From Bifidobacterium eulemuris (GTDB taxonomy: Bacteria > Actinomycetota > Actinomycetes > Actinomycetales > Bifidobacteriaceae), in NCBI RefSeq assembly GCF_014898155.1, contig NZ_CP062938.1, positions 868,001 through 932,000 of the forward strand: a stretch of 64,000 nucleotides of DNA, given 5' to 3'. The position numbers were made by a program, and so were the translations under genes. This document shows positions 28,008 to 37,153 of this stretch, piece by piece. Position 1 is the first letter of the stretch, and each line of letters starts with the position of its first letter. The notes beneath the pieces are model-generated. The model was not told where the DNA came from, made no database searches, and saw nothing but the letters and a program-made list of their open reading frames with translations.

Positions 28008-29261
28008 ATGAGTGAAATCGACCGCCCGCTGGGCACTCCCCTTGGTTCCCGTCCGACCCGCATCCTGTTCCTCGGCTCCGGCGAGCTGGGCAAGGAGGTC
28101 ACCATCGAGCTGATGCGGCTTGGCGCATGGGTGTGCGCGGCCGACTCCTATGCGGGCGCGCCCGCGCAGCAGGTGGCCCACGAGTCCCGTGTGCTGGATA
28201 TGGCGAACGCCCATGCGCTGCAGGCGCTGTTCGACGAGGTTCGTCCGGATATCATCGTGCCCGAGGTGGAGGCCATCGCCACCGAGGTGTTGACGAGCGC
28301 GGCGGCCCGCGGCGCGCAGGTGGTGCCGAGCGCCGAGATCGCGGGGATCTGCATGGACCGCGAGCGCCTGCGCGTGCTGGCGCATGAGGAGTTGGGATTG
28401 CCGACGACGCCGTACCGTTTCGCGGGTTCGCTCGATGAGTTGCGCGAGGGGGCGCTGGCCGTGGGCTATCCGTGCGTGGTCAAGCCGGTGATGAGTTCCT
28501 CCGGCCACGGCCAATCCATTGTGCGCGGGGCCGATGCGATCGACGCCGCGTGGACCGAGGCGCAGGAGGGCCGCCGTGCCGCCGGCGAGGGCGATGTGTC
28601 GCGTGTGATTGTGGAGGCGTTGGCGCCGCTCGACTATGAGCTGACGGTTCTGACGGTGAGTTCCAGCGCTGGCATCGCGGCCTGCGTGCCGATCGGTCAG
28701 CGTCAGGAAAGCGGGGATTACCGCGAGTCCTGGCAGCCGGCCTCTACGCCCGGCGCCGTGTTGGACGAGGCTCGGCGTATCGCCCGAGCCGCCGTGGAGG
28801 GTTTGGTGGCCAAGGCCAAGGCTTCCGGCGAGACCGGGTGGGGTGTGTTCGGCGTGGAGTTGTTCGTGCTCACCGATGGTTCGGTGCTGTTCAATGAGGT
28901 GTCGCCGCGTCCGCACGACACCGGCATGGTGACGATGGCTTCGCAGCGTTTGAGCGAGTTCGCCTTGCACGCCCGTGCGATTCTGGGATTGCCTGTGACC
29001 GAGGGGCATGTGGCGTTGGCGATGCCGGAGGGCGCGGTGGCCGCGAGCCATGCGATCGTGGTAGCGGGCGACGGCGAGGCGGTGTTCGGCGATGTGGCGC
29101 AGGCGTTGGCCGAGCCGGGGACGGACTTGCGTATTTTCGCCAAGCCCGAAGTGCATGGACATCGCCGTATGGCGGTGGCGTTGGCGGTCGGCACCGATGA
29201 GACGGACGCCCGCGCCAAGGCCGGCCGTGTGGCCGACGCGCTGACCATCACCGTGGAGTAA
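28008..29261 (+). CDS. purT: Formate-dependent GAR formyltransferase PurT
   Basis: 417 aa ATP-grasp enzyme that forms formyl-GAR from GAR, formate and ATP, the folate-independent route for step three of purine synthesis. Seen: ILFLGSGELGKEVTIELMR (N-terminal Rossmann-like start), YPCVVKPVMSSSGHGQSIV (ATP-binding loop), EVSPRPHDTGMVTMASQ (metal-binding Glu and signature) and a C-terminal barrel. The ATG at 28008 is preferred; a TTG at 28002 is in frame. First host gene beyond tRNA-His. Confidence 0.95.
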   Translation: MSEIDRPLGTPLGSRPTRILFLGSGELGKEVTIELMRLGAWVCAADSYAGAPAQQVAHESRVLDMANAHALQALFDEVRPDIIVPEVEAIATEVLTSAAARGAQVVPSAEIAGICMDRERLRVLAHEELGLPTTPYRFAGSLDELREGALAVGYPCVVKPVMSSSGHGQSIVRGADAIDAAWTEAQEGRRAAGEGDVSRVIVEALAPLDYELTVLTVSSSAGIAACVPIGQRQESGDYRESWQPASTPGAVLDEARRIARAAVEGLVAKAKASGETGWGVFGVELFVLTDGSVLFNEVSPRPHDTGMVTMASQRLSEFALHARAILGLPVTEGHVALAMPEGAVAASHAIVVAGDGEAVFGDVAQALAEPGTDLRIFAKPEVHGHRRMAVALAVGTDETDARAKAGRVADALTITVE

Positions 29262-29549
29262 GAGGCCTTGCCCCAAGCCGTCCGACGGACTTCGACCGGC
29301 CCGTCGGGCGTCTGGATTGCTTACGCATCAATGCCGGCCGTCTCGCAATAGCCGCTTCCGACCTCCAAACCAATCAGCCGATACTTTCCGACCGGCGGCC
29401 CTTCTGCTTCGACCGGATTGATTGATTCGCACGCACGATGTCGATGTCCGCAGTCGATGTCCGCACTGTGTACGCCGTCGGCCGTGAGGTCGGGGCGGGT
29501 TATAGACTGGATATCGAAAAGTACTCTTTTTGACACGGAAGGATTCAGC

Positions 29550-30998
29550 ATGACCGCTGAAGCAAACGTCGGAGTAGTCGGTCTGGCCGCCATGGGCGGC
29601 AGTCTCGCGCGCAATCTCGCCCATCACGGCAACACCGTGGCGGTGTACAACCGCTCCTACGGCCGTACGGAGAAGCTCATCGCCGAGCACGGCTCCGAAG
29701 GCGAGTTCCGCCCCGCCGAAACGTTGGAGGAGTTCGTCGCCAGCCTCACCAAGCCGCGCACCGCGATCATCATGGTGAAGGCCGGCGAGCCGACCGATCG
29801 GATGATCGACGCTCTGGCCGATCTGATGGAGCCGGGCGACATCATCGTCGACGCCGGCAACGCGTACTTCCCCGATACGATTCGCCGCGAGAAGGCGATC
29901 CGCGCCCGCGGACTGCATTTCGTGGGCTGCGGCGTGTCCGGCGGCGAAGAGGGCGCGTTGCGTGGCCCCTCCATGATGCCCGGCGGCACCGAGGAGTCCT
30001 GGACCACGCTGAAGCCGATTTTCGAATCCATCGCCGCCAAGGCGGAAGGCGAGCCCTGCGTGACGCATATCGGCGCGGACGGTGCCGGCCACTTCGTCAA
30101 GATGGTGCACAACGGCATCGAATACTCCGATATGCAGCTGATTGCCGAAAGCTACGACCTCATGCGCCGCGGCTTGGGGTTGGAACCGGCCGAGATCGGC
30201 GACGTGTTCGAACAGTGGAACGCCACCGAACTGGACTCCTATCTGATCGAGATCACCGCCGAGGTGCTGCATCAGGTCGACAAGAAGACCGGCAAGCCGC
30301 TGGTCGATGTGATTGTGGACCATGCGGGCATGAAGGGCACCGGCACGTGGACCGTGCAGTCCGCGCTGGATCTGGCCGTGCCGGTCACCGGCATCGGCGA
30401 GGCCGTGTTCGCCCGTGGCCTCTCCTCGCAGACCGAGCTGCGCGATGAGGCCGTCAAGCGTGGATTCGCCGGCCCCGACGGTTCGCTGAACGTGGCCGAG
30501 GCCGATCGTCAGGCGTTCATCGACGACATCCGTCAAGCGCTGTACGCCTCCAAGATCGTCGCCTACGCGCAGGGCTTCAACGAGATCACGGCTGCCGCGA
30601 AGGAACATGATTGGGATATCGATCTGGCCGCGGTGGCGCGCATCTGGCGCGGCGGCTGCATCATCCGCGCGAAGTTCCTCAACCGCATCTCCGACGCCTT
30701 CGAGTCGGGCGAGGCGAATGTGTCTCTGCTGTTCGCCCCCTACTTCAAGGAGGCCATCGAGAACGCGCAGGCCGCATGGCGCCGTGTGGTGGCCCGCGCC
30801 GCCGAATACGGCGTGCCGACCCCGGTGTTCGCCTCGTCGCTCTCCTACTTCGACGGCCTGCGTTCCAAGCGCCTGCCCGCGGCTCTGATCCAGGGCCAGC
30901 GCGACTTCTTCGGCGCGCACACCTATGGCCGCATCGACGCCCCCGGCGTGTTCCACACGCTGTGGGCCACCGAGGACCGCGAGGAGATCGAGGCCTAA
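29550..30998 (+). CDS. gnd: 6-phosphogluconate dehydrogenase (decarboxylating)
   Basis: 482 aa, full length. NADP-binding VGLAAMGGSLARNLAHHG with NRS after the second strand, catalytic GVSGGEEGALRGPSMMPGG, HFVKMVHNGIEYSDMQLI with the active-site Lys, and C-terminal QRDFFGAHTYGRIDAPG. It oxidises 6-phosphogluconate to ribulose 5-phosphate and CO2. Start MTAEANVG chosen over an upstream in-frame ATG because of the GGAAGGA site and protein homology. The 288 bases upstream hold its promoter region; nothing else is recognised there. Confidence 0.97.
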   Translation: MTAEANVGVVGLAAMGGSLARNLAHHGNTVAVYNRSYGRTEKLIAEHGSEGEFRPAETLEEFVASLTKPRTAIIMVKAGEPTDRMIDALADLMEPGDIIVDAGNAYFPDTIRREKAIRARGLHFVGCGVSGGEEGALRGPSMMPGGTEESWTTLKPIFESIAAKAEGEPCVTHIGADGAGHFVKMVHNGIEYSDMQLIAESYDLMRRGLGLEPAEIGDVFEQWNATELDSYLIEITAEVLHQVDKKTGKPLVDVIVDHAGMKGTGTWTVQSALDLAVPVTGIGEAVFARGLSSQTELRDEAVKRGFAGPDGSLNVAEADRQAFIDDIRQALYASKIVAYAQGFNEITAAAKEHDWDIDLAAVARIWRGGCIIRAKFLNRISDAFESGEANVSLLFAPYFKEAIENAQAAWRRVVARAAEYGVPTPVFASSLSYFDGLRSKRLPAALIQGQRDFFGAHTYGRIDAPGVFHTLWATEDREEIEA

Positions 30999-31039
30999 AT
31001 ACCGGCCTCGTCATCGGATAGTTTCGCCGCCATCGTCCG

Positions 31040-31189
31040 CCATGTTTCACGGCACCTTCTGACACCCGACGTCAGAAGGTGCCGTGAAACATGGTGGACG
31101 TTCGTGTTTCACGGTACAAACCGACGAGCCAACGTCAGAAGGTGCCGTGAAACATCGTTTGTAAGCATGTTTCACGGCACCTTCTGACG
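31040..31189. repeat. Palindromic intergenic repeat, copy 1
   Basis: Built from one unit, TGTTTCACGGCACCTTCTGAC, and its complement. Perfect inverted arms of 24 bases at 31040-31063 and 31071-31094, a diverged inner copy at about 31105-31115, and perfect 23-base arms at 31133-31155 and 31167-31189. Can fold as two long hairpins. About 120 bp of it recurs at 37022-37142 in the same orientation, on the other side of the signalling/ABC module. Confidence 0.8.
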
Positions 31190-31291
31190 CCACCCACCGG
31201 CCCAAACGCCTGTCATGAAAAATGACCACATCGCTTTTTGCTCCGTGGACGCACGGCTATAATCATCCGCGGACATGTGAAGGGGGAATGC

Positions 31292-31951
31292 ATGCGGGCG
31301 AACACGTTGGCCATTGTGGATAACGACGTATGGGTGCTGTCCGGTCTGATGTCTTTCTTCAGCGCACGGTTTCCGCAGCTCGACATCATATGGACGGCGA
31401 CCGATGCCGATAGCGCGCTGCAAAAACTGCACGATGGGCAACGTCCGAACGTTCTGCTGACCGACATCTCAATGGGAAACGTATCAGGCATTGAACTTAT
31501 CCACCGGATTCGCCAGCAAAACTCCCATCTCGGCGTCGTTGCCATAACCGCCTTTCCGATGGAACAGTACGCCCACGCCGTTGCACAAGCCGGAGGCCAG
31601 GCGCTGGTCAGCAAACAGTACCCTCAAAAAATCGCGGAGGCGGTGTTATCCGTAGGACAAGGCGGAGTAGGCGAACCCGTTGGCGAAATCGTCTTCCCGA
31701 CAGCGCAACAAGCGTTTGACATTGCGTCGGCAAGCCAGCCCACAGGCATCGAAACACTCTCCCCCATGGAATCGAGAATCGTGGAATTATGCGCCCAAGG
31801 AATGACCTCCGTCGAAATCGCCCACACGCTCGGCAAAGCCGTCGCCACGGTCAATACGCATCTGCAACGCGCATTGGAAAAAACCGAAGCGCGCAACCGC
31901 ACGCATCTAGTCGTCCTATGGCTCGAACGGCAGCATCATTATGGCAATTAA
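31292..31951 (+). CDS. LuxR/NarL-type response regulator
   Basis: 219 aa. Receiver domain with DND near the N-terminus, phospho-acceptor Asp in NVLLTDISMG, and VSKQYPQKI with the conserved Lys; C-terminal HTH (LSPMESRIVELCAQGMTSVE, IAHTLGKAVATVNTHLQRAL). ATG with AAGGGGG. It overlaps the kinase gene by 11 bp, so the two are a two-component pair; the adaptor/ABC genes downstream are the likely target. Confidence 0.93.
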   Translation: MRANTLAIVDNDVWVLSGLMSFFSARFPQLDIIWTATDADSALQKLHDGQRPNVLLTDISMGNVSGIELIHRIRQQNSHLGVVAITAFPMEQYAHAVAQAGGQALVSKQYPQKIAEAVLSVGQGGVGEPVGEIVFPTAQQAFDIASASQPTGIETLSPMESRIVELCAQGMTSVEIAHTLGKAVATVNTHLQRALEKTEARNRTHLVVLWLERQHHYGN

Positions 31952-33149
31952 AAATAAACTTTCTCTGATATCGATTCGAAAAAACTTAAGCAGGTTTATT
32001 CCTGTCATATCGCTCCCTCACGTTGAACACTCTTACATGCTATTTTTCTCAATATTGGCAATGGTCTTCGACGGGTATGTCATCATTATCGCAAGATTGA
32101 CTCGGCCTATCAACACAGAGGATTGGTGCTGGTTTTGCATATACATGTTGCTTTGCTCATTACTTTCGAAATTTCCTCGTTTTTCCAGCAGTGCAATAAT
32201 CTTGCTGTTATCAGTACTTTGTCTATTCCCTGATCTTGGCGATAACCAGTACATGTTTGCTGGCATCATCATTACATTTGGCATATTCGCATATACCATG
32301 TCAATTCTTGCCGTGGGAATCATTTCTGCGCTAACAGCTGCGATCCTGTTCTTTTCAGAAATATATTACGAAAAAACATTATCTGCCGCATTAGTAACAG
32401 TTCCAATTTATCTTATTGCCATTGTCGTTGGATACACTTGCAAGCTTAACCGGGAAATCTCATTGGCTAGAGAGCAGAACGCCAAAAAGGAAGCCGAGCT
32501 GCATGCTCAACTGCACATATACCAGCGCAACCTACGTTTAGCTCGAAATCTGCACGATACGGTTACGAACAATCTCAGTTACATCATCTCCATAGCCGAC
32601 GCACAGGAAGGGCCGATGTGGAGAAATATTTCCACAAAAGCCAATGAATCATTCGACACCACGCATGAGGTTATCCGACTATTGCATGATACCAACGCCA
32701 AGCCAGCACTATTTCAGGGAACCATTCATTCGCTGATCCAACAACAACGTGCGGAGCTGGAACAACTTGACATCCATGGATACTATGAAGTGGATCAGTT
32801 CGACGAGAACATTCTCACCGAAGAGATTCGCCATGAGATGGCGCAACTCATCGGCGAGATTTTCAAAAACGTATCCAAGCATGCTGACACCGTTCATAAG
32901 GAATTCCTTTTCATCCTTCGCTGCCGACCACTCATGGTGGAACTCATTCAGATGAATACCGTTTCCCCAACAGCACACCCACTTTCCCGCGGCCACGGGC
33001 TGGCACTGCATCGTGAAATCATTCAGGCATTAGGCGGTTCGTTGACCACGCAAACGGAAGACAACACATGGACGTTGCATGCCGTCTTCCCCATCGATGG
33101 TCATCCGTCGGAGTCAACGGCGCTAGAACACACGGCACAACAGCGATAA
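31941..33149 (+). CDS. Membrane histidine kinase (HisKA_3-like)
   Basis: 402 aa. Several transmembrane helices in residues 25-165, then a coiled linker (REQNAKKEAELHAQLHIYQ), and the dimerisation/phosphorylation segment LRLARNLHDTVTNNLSYI with the His. The ATPase region is short but keeps N-box like IFKNVSKHAD and G-box GHGLALHREIIQALGGSL. The first 550 bases are noticeably AT-rich for this genome, a sign of recent acquisition. Confidence 0.9.
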   Translation: MAIKNKLSLISIRKNLSRFIPVISLPHVEHSYMLFFSILAMVFDGYVIIIARLTRPINTEDWCWFCIYMLLCSLLSKFPRFSSSAIILLLSVLCLFPDLGDNQYMFAGIIITFGIFAYTMSILAVGIISALTAAILFFSEIYYEKTLSAALVTVPIYLIAIVVGYTCKLNREISLAREQNAKKEAELHAQLHIYQRNLRLARNLHDTVTNNLSYIISIADAQEGPMWRNISTKANESFDTTHEVIRLLHDTNAKPALFQGTIHSLIQQQRAELEQLDIHGYYEVDQFDENILTEEIRHEMAQLIGEIFKNVSKHADTVHKEFLFILRCRPLMVELIQMNTVSPTAHPLSRGHGLALHREIIQALGGSLTTQTEDNTWTLHAVFPIDGHPSESTALEHTAQQR

Positions 33150-33158
33150 GGGCTCACC

Positions 33159-33190
33159 AATCTCTGTGGTGTGTTTACCCTACAGAGATT
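33159..33190 (+). terminator. Hairpin between kinase and adaptor genes
   Basis: AATCTCTGT and ACAGAGATT pair over nine bases around a 14-base loop, ten bases after the kinase stop. Weak T-run; may reduce read-through from the regulatory pair into the transporter genes. Confidence 0.4.
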
Positions 33191-33345
33191 TCACTACAGG
33201 CATTTCATTCTCCGCGTCATACCCATCTATCGTGTGACGGACGACCATCGTCCTCGATCGGCGCGACCGCACGTAGTCCGCAGCGGTCCGATTGACCGAG
33301 GACATCCCCGTTGGCGATCGCATCGCCACCCAGAACCGCAGAATT

Positions 33346-34536
33346 ATGAAGAATGGCAACAAGTTAGTGGCTGCAGCGTTGTCCGCGTTGCTGCTGTCGG
33401 GATGCGCGGCCTGCGGAAATCCCACTTCGGACTCCGACCAGGTCACAGACCCAACGGTGAATTCCGATTCGACGAATACGGTGACGGTGACCAGCGGCAC
33501 ACTGGCACCCACAATCTCCGCGCAGGCCACCGTCATATCGAATACGGCGTTCACGCTCACGGCCTCGGCGCAAGGTGTGTTCCAAGCCTCGGCGAAGGTC
33601 GGAGACGTCGTCAAAGCCCAGCAGGTGCTGGGTTGGGTGGATTCGACCCCCATCACGTCACCGGTCGAGGGCACCATCGTCTCGGTCGCGGGATCCGGCG
33701 TGACGGTTCCGCGCAACTATCCCGTCGTCACACTGACATACAGCGGGTTCGCATTGCAAACCGACGCGACCCGTCTGCTGCGCATGACGGATTCATCCGA
33801 CAATCTCAGCGGCAAATTCCAAATCACCAACGGCGAGGGACCGACCTCCTGCGCGGCCGTCGTCCCCTCACAGCAGGCGGCGGAATCCTCAACGGACTCA
33901 AGCAGCGGCACCGCAGACGGCAACTCCACAGACGGCAGCGGCGATCAATCGACGGCCGGCAGCATCGCCTATAGTCCGACGGCGGAACCGTCGCGCGTCA
34001 TTCCCATCTCCGCGTATGTCAAAGACCCGGATGACGCGAGCGCATCCGGCGGAACCGACGATGGCGGCGAAGCATCCTCGAACGGTGATTCGGCCTCCGA
34101 TAACGACGCTGCCGCCAGTGGCGATCCCGCCTCCGCAGGCGGCACGGGCTCCGGCAGCGGCACCGCATCATCCGGAAACGCCAACTCATCAACAGACGGG
34201 GGCAATAGCTCCAACGGATCCGCCTCCGCAGCGCCGTCATCATCCACCACCATGGCCTGTCTGGTCGGCAAAGACATCGACGTGCGCGAAGGGGAAAGCG
34301 GCACGTTGGTGCTCACCGCATCCGCGACCCAACCGTCGCTCCTGCTGCCTGTGTCCGCAGTGGCGGGACGCAGCGGAAAAGGCACCGTGACCAAAGTCAC
34401 CGACGACGGCCAAGAGCAGGTATCCGTCGAATTGGGTGCCAGCGACGGCGCGCGCATCGTCATCACCTCCGGCTTGTCGGAAGGCGACACGGTGCTCGCC
34501 ACCGCACCGAATCTGACCGTCAAACAAACCCAGTAG
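33346..34536 (+). CDS. Lipoprotein membrane-fusion adaptor of a MacAB-like exporter
   Basis: 396 aa. Lipoprotein signal (MKNGNKLVAAALSALLLSGC). Biotinyl-lipoyl-like part with VFQASAKVGDVVKAQQVLG and SPVEGTIVSVAGSGVTVP, a very long Ser/Gly/Asp-rich insertion (residues about 185-310), and a C-terminal adaptor barrel (LLLPVSAVAGRSGKGTVTKV, GLSEGDTVLATAPNLTV). In-frame TTG at 33292 is a weaker start choice. Partner of the ABC genes that follow by ten bases. Confidence 0.8.
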   Translation: MKNGNKLVAAALSALLLSGCAACGNPTSDSDQVTDPTVNSDSTNTVTVTSGTLAPTISAQATVISNTAFTLTASAQGVFQASAKVGDVVKAQQVLGWVDSTPITSPVEGTIVSVAGSGVTVPRNYPVVTLTYSGFALQTDATRLLRMTDSSDNLSGKFQITNGEGPTSCAAVVPSQQAAESSTDSSSGTADGNSTDGSGDQSTAGSIAYSPTAEPSRVIPISAYVKDPDDASASGGTDDGGEASSNGDSASDNDAAASGDPASAGGTGSGSGTASSGNANSSTDGGNSSNGSASAAPSSSTTMACLVGKDIDVREGESGTLVLTASATQPSLLLPVSAVAGRSGKGTVTKVTDDGQEQVSVELGASDGARIVITSGLSEGDTVLATAPNLTVKQTQ

Positions 34537-34545
34537 CCAACCGAC

Positions 34546-35232
34546 ATGAATGATATGCTGATTTCCGCGCGCCATCTCACCGCGCATGTCGCGTCGACGG
34601 GCAAACACACGCTGCGCATTGTGAACGACGTGTCGCTCGACATCCAACGAGGCGAATCCTATGCGATCGTGGGCAAATCCGGTTCAGGCAAGACCTCGCT
34701 GATTTCGATTCTCGGCCTGCTGAACGCGCGCTATTCCGGCGATCTCATGTTCGACGGCAAGAATATGCGCTCCATACCGGACCGTGAACGCGCCGTGGTC
34801 CGCTCCACACGCATCGGATTCGTATTTCAGAACTATTCCCTGATTCCCCAGCTCAATGTGTGGCAGAACGTCGCGCTCCCCATGCAGTACGCGCGCAAAG
34901 GATCATCCTCACGCCGCAAACACCGCGCCTTGGATTGCTTGCGACAGGTGGGATTGGATGCCCGCGCCGCGGATCGGCCCCGCACGCTGTCGGGAGGCGA
35001 ACAGCAGCGTGTGGCCATCGCGCGGGCGATGGTATGCGCTCCCGACCTGCTGATCTGCGACGAACCGACCGGAGCGCTGGACAAGGATACGGGGGACGCC
35101 GTGATGGAGTTGCTGATGAGGCTGGTACGGACGGAAGGGCGCACGCTGGTCATGGTGACCCACGACACCGATATCGCCAAGCTTTGCCAGCATCAGCTGC
35201 GCATGGACCGGGGGATAATCACACCATGCTGA
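34546..35232 (+). CDS. ABC transporter ATP-binding protein, MacB/LolD type
   Basis: 228 aa. Walker A GKSGSGKTS, Q-loop VFQNYSLIPQLNVWQN, signature LSGGEQQRVAIARAM, Walker B LLICDEPTGALD, H-loop VMVTHD. Size and motifs match the group that powers FtsX-like permeases. Overlaps the permease gene by seven bases. Confidence 0.95.
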   Translation: MNDMLISARHLTAHVASTGKHTLRIVNDVSLDIQRGESYAIVGKSGSGKTSLISILGLLNARYSGDLMFDGKNMRSIPDRERAVVRSTRIGFVFQNYSLIPQLNVWQNVALPMQYARKGSSSRRKHRALDCLRQVGLDARAADRPRTLSGGEQQRVAIARAMVCAPDLLICDEPTGALDKDTGDAVMELLMRLVRTEGRTLVMVTHDTDIAKLCQHQLRMDRGIITPC

Positions 35233-36410
35233 TCATGATGCTGCGGGACCTGCGTCTGGCCCCTATCCGCACGGCGCTGACCGCCGTCAGCATGCTCATC
35301 GGCGTGCTCGCGGTCGTCGGCGCGTCGCTGGTGGGCACCATAGGCAGCACATTCCTTGAGGCGACGAACGCTCAGATAGCGGGACGACCGGCCTCCTACC
35401 TGGTGTCGGTCGAAGCTCCGAAAGGACTGGATGCCGACCAGATGCAGGCATTCGCCACGGCGCTGGCCGATGCGGATGGCGTGGCGATGGCACCGGTGGT
35501 CACATTGTCGGAAGGTCTGACCATCGTCCCCTCAGACGGCGGAGGAACCATCATTCCCAGCACCGTGTCCGAAACCGTGCTCACCACGTCGAGGTACCGC
35601 GACGTCTACCTGCTTCCTCTTGTCTCAGGGCAATGGTTCTCGGCGGAATCCGACGCCGCGGGATTGCAGATCGTCGTCAACGAGGCCGGGCAGAATCGGT
35701 ATGGCGGAGTCGGCAGCACGCTCTCCCTCACCTCGCAGGGCACTCAAACCGTGACCTCCGCCACGGTGACCGGAGTCATCAACGACGCCGACGACTCCCC
35801 TCGCGTCTACATCAACGCCACCTCGTTCGCCATGTTCGAAACCCAATTATGGGAGCCGCAATCCGTCGACGTGTATGCGCATCCGCAATCCTCCGGCAGC
35901 ACGGCCAACGACATCTCGTCGCTGGTGTCGGACATCGCGTATGACTCGTTCTCGGGATCCGCGACCGGAGTGCAGCGCATCGACAACAGCGATTCGTATA
36001 CCGAAGTGCTGAGCTACCTGCAAACCGCGTTCGCGGCGTGTGCCGCGCTGTTGTTGGCCATGGCGGCGCTGGGATTGCTGAACATCGGCTTGTCCGATAT
36101 CGAGCAACGCAGCCACGAGCTGCTGATCCGCCGGGCTTTGGGAGCGTCCCGAACGCATGTGATGCTGCTGGTTTCCGGCTCAAGCGTCATTCTGTCCCTT
36201 ATCGTCGCGGCGGTGGCGATCACGTTGTCCATGGCGTTCGTCGCGTTCATTCCTTCGATATTGCCGGCGGACAGTCCCATACCGCATCCCTCATATCCGT
36301 ATGACGCCGCAGGCTATGCCCTTGCCGGCGCCGTAGTCACCGCACTGCTCGGCAGCGCCGTTCCCGCAGTCAAGGCCGCGCGTCTCGAACCCGCGATGGC
36401 ATTGCGCTAG
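35226..36410 (+). CDS. MacB/FtsX-type ABC permease
   Basis: 394 aa. One N-terminal transmembrane helix (ALTAVSMLIGVLAVVGASLV), a large extracytoplasmic domain of about 230 residues, then three helices (AACAALLLAMAALGLLNIG, SGSSVILSLIVAAVAITLS, ALAGAVVTALLGSAVPAVK). EQRSHELLIRRALGASRTHV between helices is the usual coupling segment of this family. Likely mechanotransmission or export of peptide/lipid, not import. Confidence 0.9.
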   Translation: MLIMMLRDLRLAPIRTALTAVSMLIGVLAVVGASLVGTIGSTFLEATNAQIAGRPASYLVSVEAPKGLDADQMQAFATALADADGVAMAPVVTLSEGLTIVPSDGGGTIIPSTVSETVLTTSRYRDVYLLPLVSGQWFSAESDAAGLQIVVNEAGQNRYGGVGSTLSLTSQGTQTVTSATVTGVINDADDSPRVYINATSFAMFETQLWEPQSVDVYAHPQSSGSTANDISSLVSDIAYDSFSGSATGVQRIDNSDSYTEVLSYLQTAFAACAALLLAMAALGLLNIGLSDIEQRSHELLIRRALGASRTHVMLLVSGSSVILSLIVAAVAITLSMAFVAFIPSILPADSPIPHPSYPYDAAGYALAGAVVTALLGSAVPAVKAARLEPAMALR

Positions 36411-36454
36411 CAGCGCGTTATCTGTCGTAATAACCAATTCAACCTAAGGAGAAT

Positions 36455-36997
36455 ATGATGCGCATATCACGCACGCACGGTATCGCGGCCACAGCAATCG
36501 CTCTCTGCATGGCCCTTGGCCTCGCCGGATGCACGATCGGCGGGCAGACGAACAGCAACGCCTCGACAGCGGACCAGCAGACCACCGAGGACGGCTCGGC
36601 AGATGGCTCGACATCGAAGTTCCTCGATGCGGACGGCATACAGAAGGAATACGCTTCGACGCTGGAAAATCTTGAATTCCCCGACGGCTATACTCCGCCG
36701 GACAAGATGGACACTTCAGGCGCGACCCAATTCGAACAGGGTTCCGGAGAATCCTCGGCCTCGTTCATATGGATGTGCGCGTGGGAGGAGGATTGGCTGA
36801 ACAGCTACGCCACCAACGAGCAGGAGGCGAGCTCTGCTTTGCAGCAGTTGAACAAGGCCAAAGACATGCCGTTCATGCAGTCGGACCGGGTCGACGAGCC
36901 GACCCGCGACATGCTGCAGAGCAGGCTTGATAAGGCGGCCATGTCGGACCCCTCCGGCATACAGCAGGATGTGGATCTGAACTGCTCGGCGCAGTAG
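36455..36997 (+). CDS. Small lipoprotein (180 aa)
   Basis: TAAGGAG site, then a signal ending GLAGC. The mature part is Ser/Thr-rich at first, then helical with two Cys (FIWMCAWEEDW and DLNCSAQ at the very end) that may pair. It ends the signalling/ABC module, and could be a sensed or transported-substrate-binding component; no family recognised. Confidence 0.75.
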   Translation: MMRISRTHGIAATAIALCMALGLAGCTIGGQTNSNASTADQQTTEDGSADGSTSKFLDADGIQKEYASTLENLEFPDGYTPPDKMDTSGATQFEQGSGESSASFIWMCAWEEDWLNSYATNEQEASSALQQLNKAKDMPFMQSDRVDEPTRDMLQSRLDKAAMSDPSGIQQDVDLNCSAQ

Positions 36998-37021
36998 CGA
37001 TTCCTCTCCCACGTCAATCGG

Positions 37022-37142
37022 GCGTCAGGAGGCGCCGTGAAACATGGCGGACGTTCGTGTTTCACGGTACAAACCGACGGACCAACGTCAGAATGTACCG
37101 TGAAACAGCACCGATTGGAATGTTTCACGGCACATTCTGACG
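37022..37142. repeat. Palindromic intergenic repeat, copy 2
   Basis: Aligns base by base with about 31069-31190, including the unchanged stretch GGACGTTCGTGTTTCACGGT. Its last part forms 22-base arms at 37086-37107 and 37121-37142 with one mismatch. Both strands of the hairpin changed together relative to copy 1 (GAAGGTG to GAATGTA with CACATTC opposite), suggesting that structure is kept. Confidence 0.75.
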
Positions 37143-37153
37143 GAACGCCACAG

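Noticed and set aside
27939-30956. Long antisense frames over purT and gnd (445 and 542 codons)
   Set aside because: Both lie opposite strongly conserved enzymes and show Gly/His/Arg-rich shadow composition.
31047-31229. Small peptide frame in the palindromic repeat
   Set aside because: The frame only exists because the palindrome repeats the same bases; no ribosome site and not kept in copy 2.
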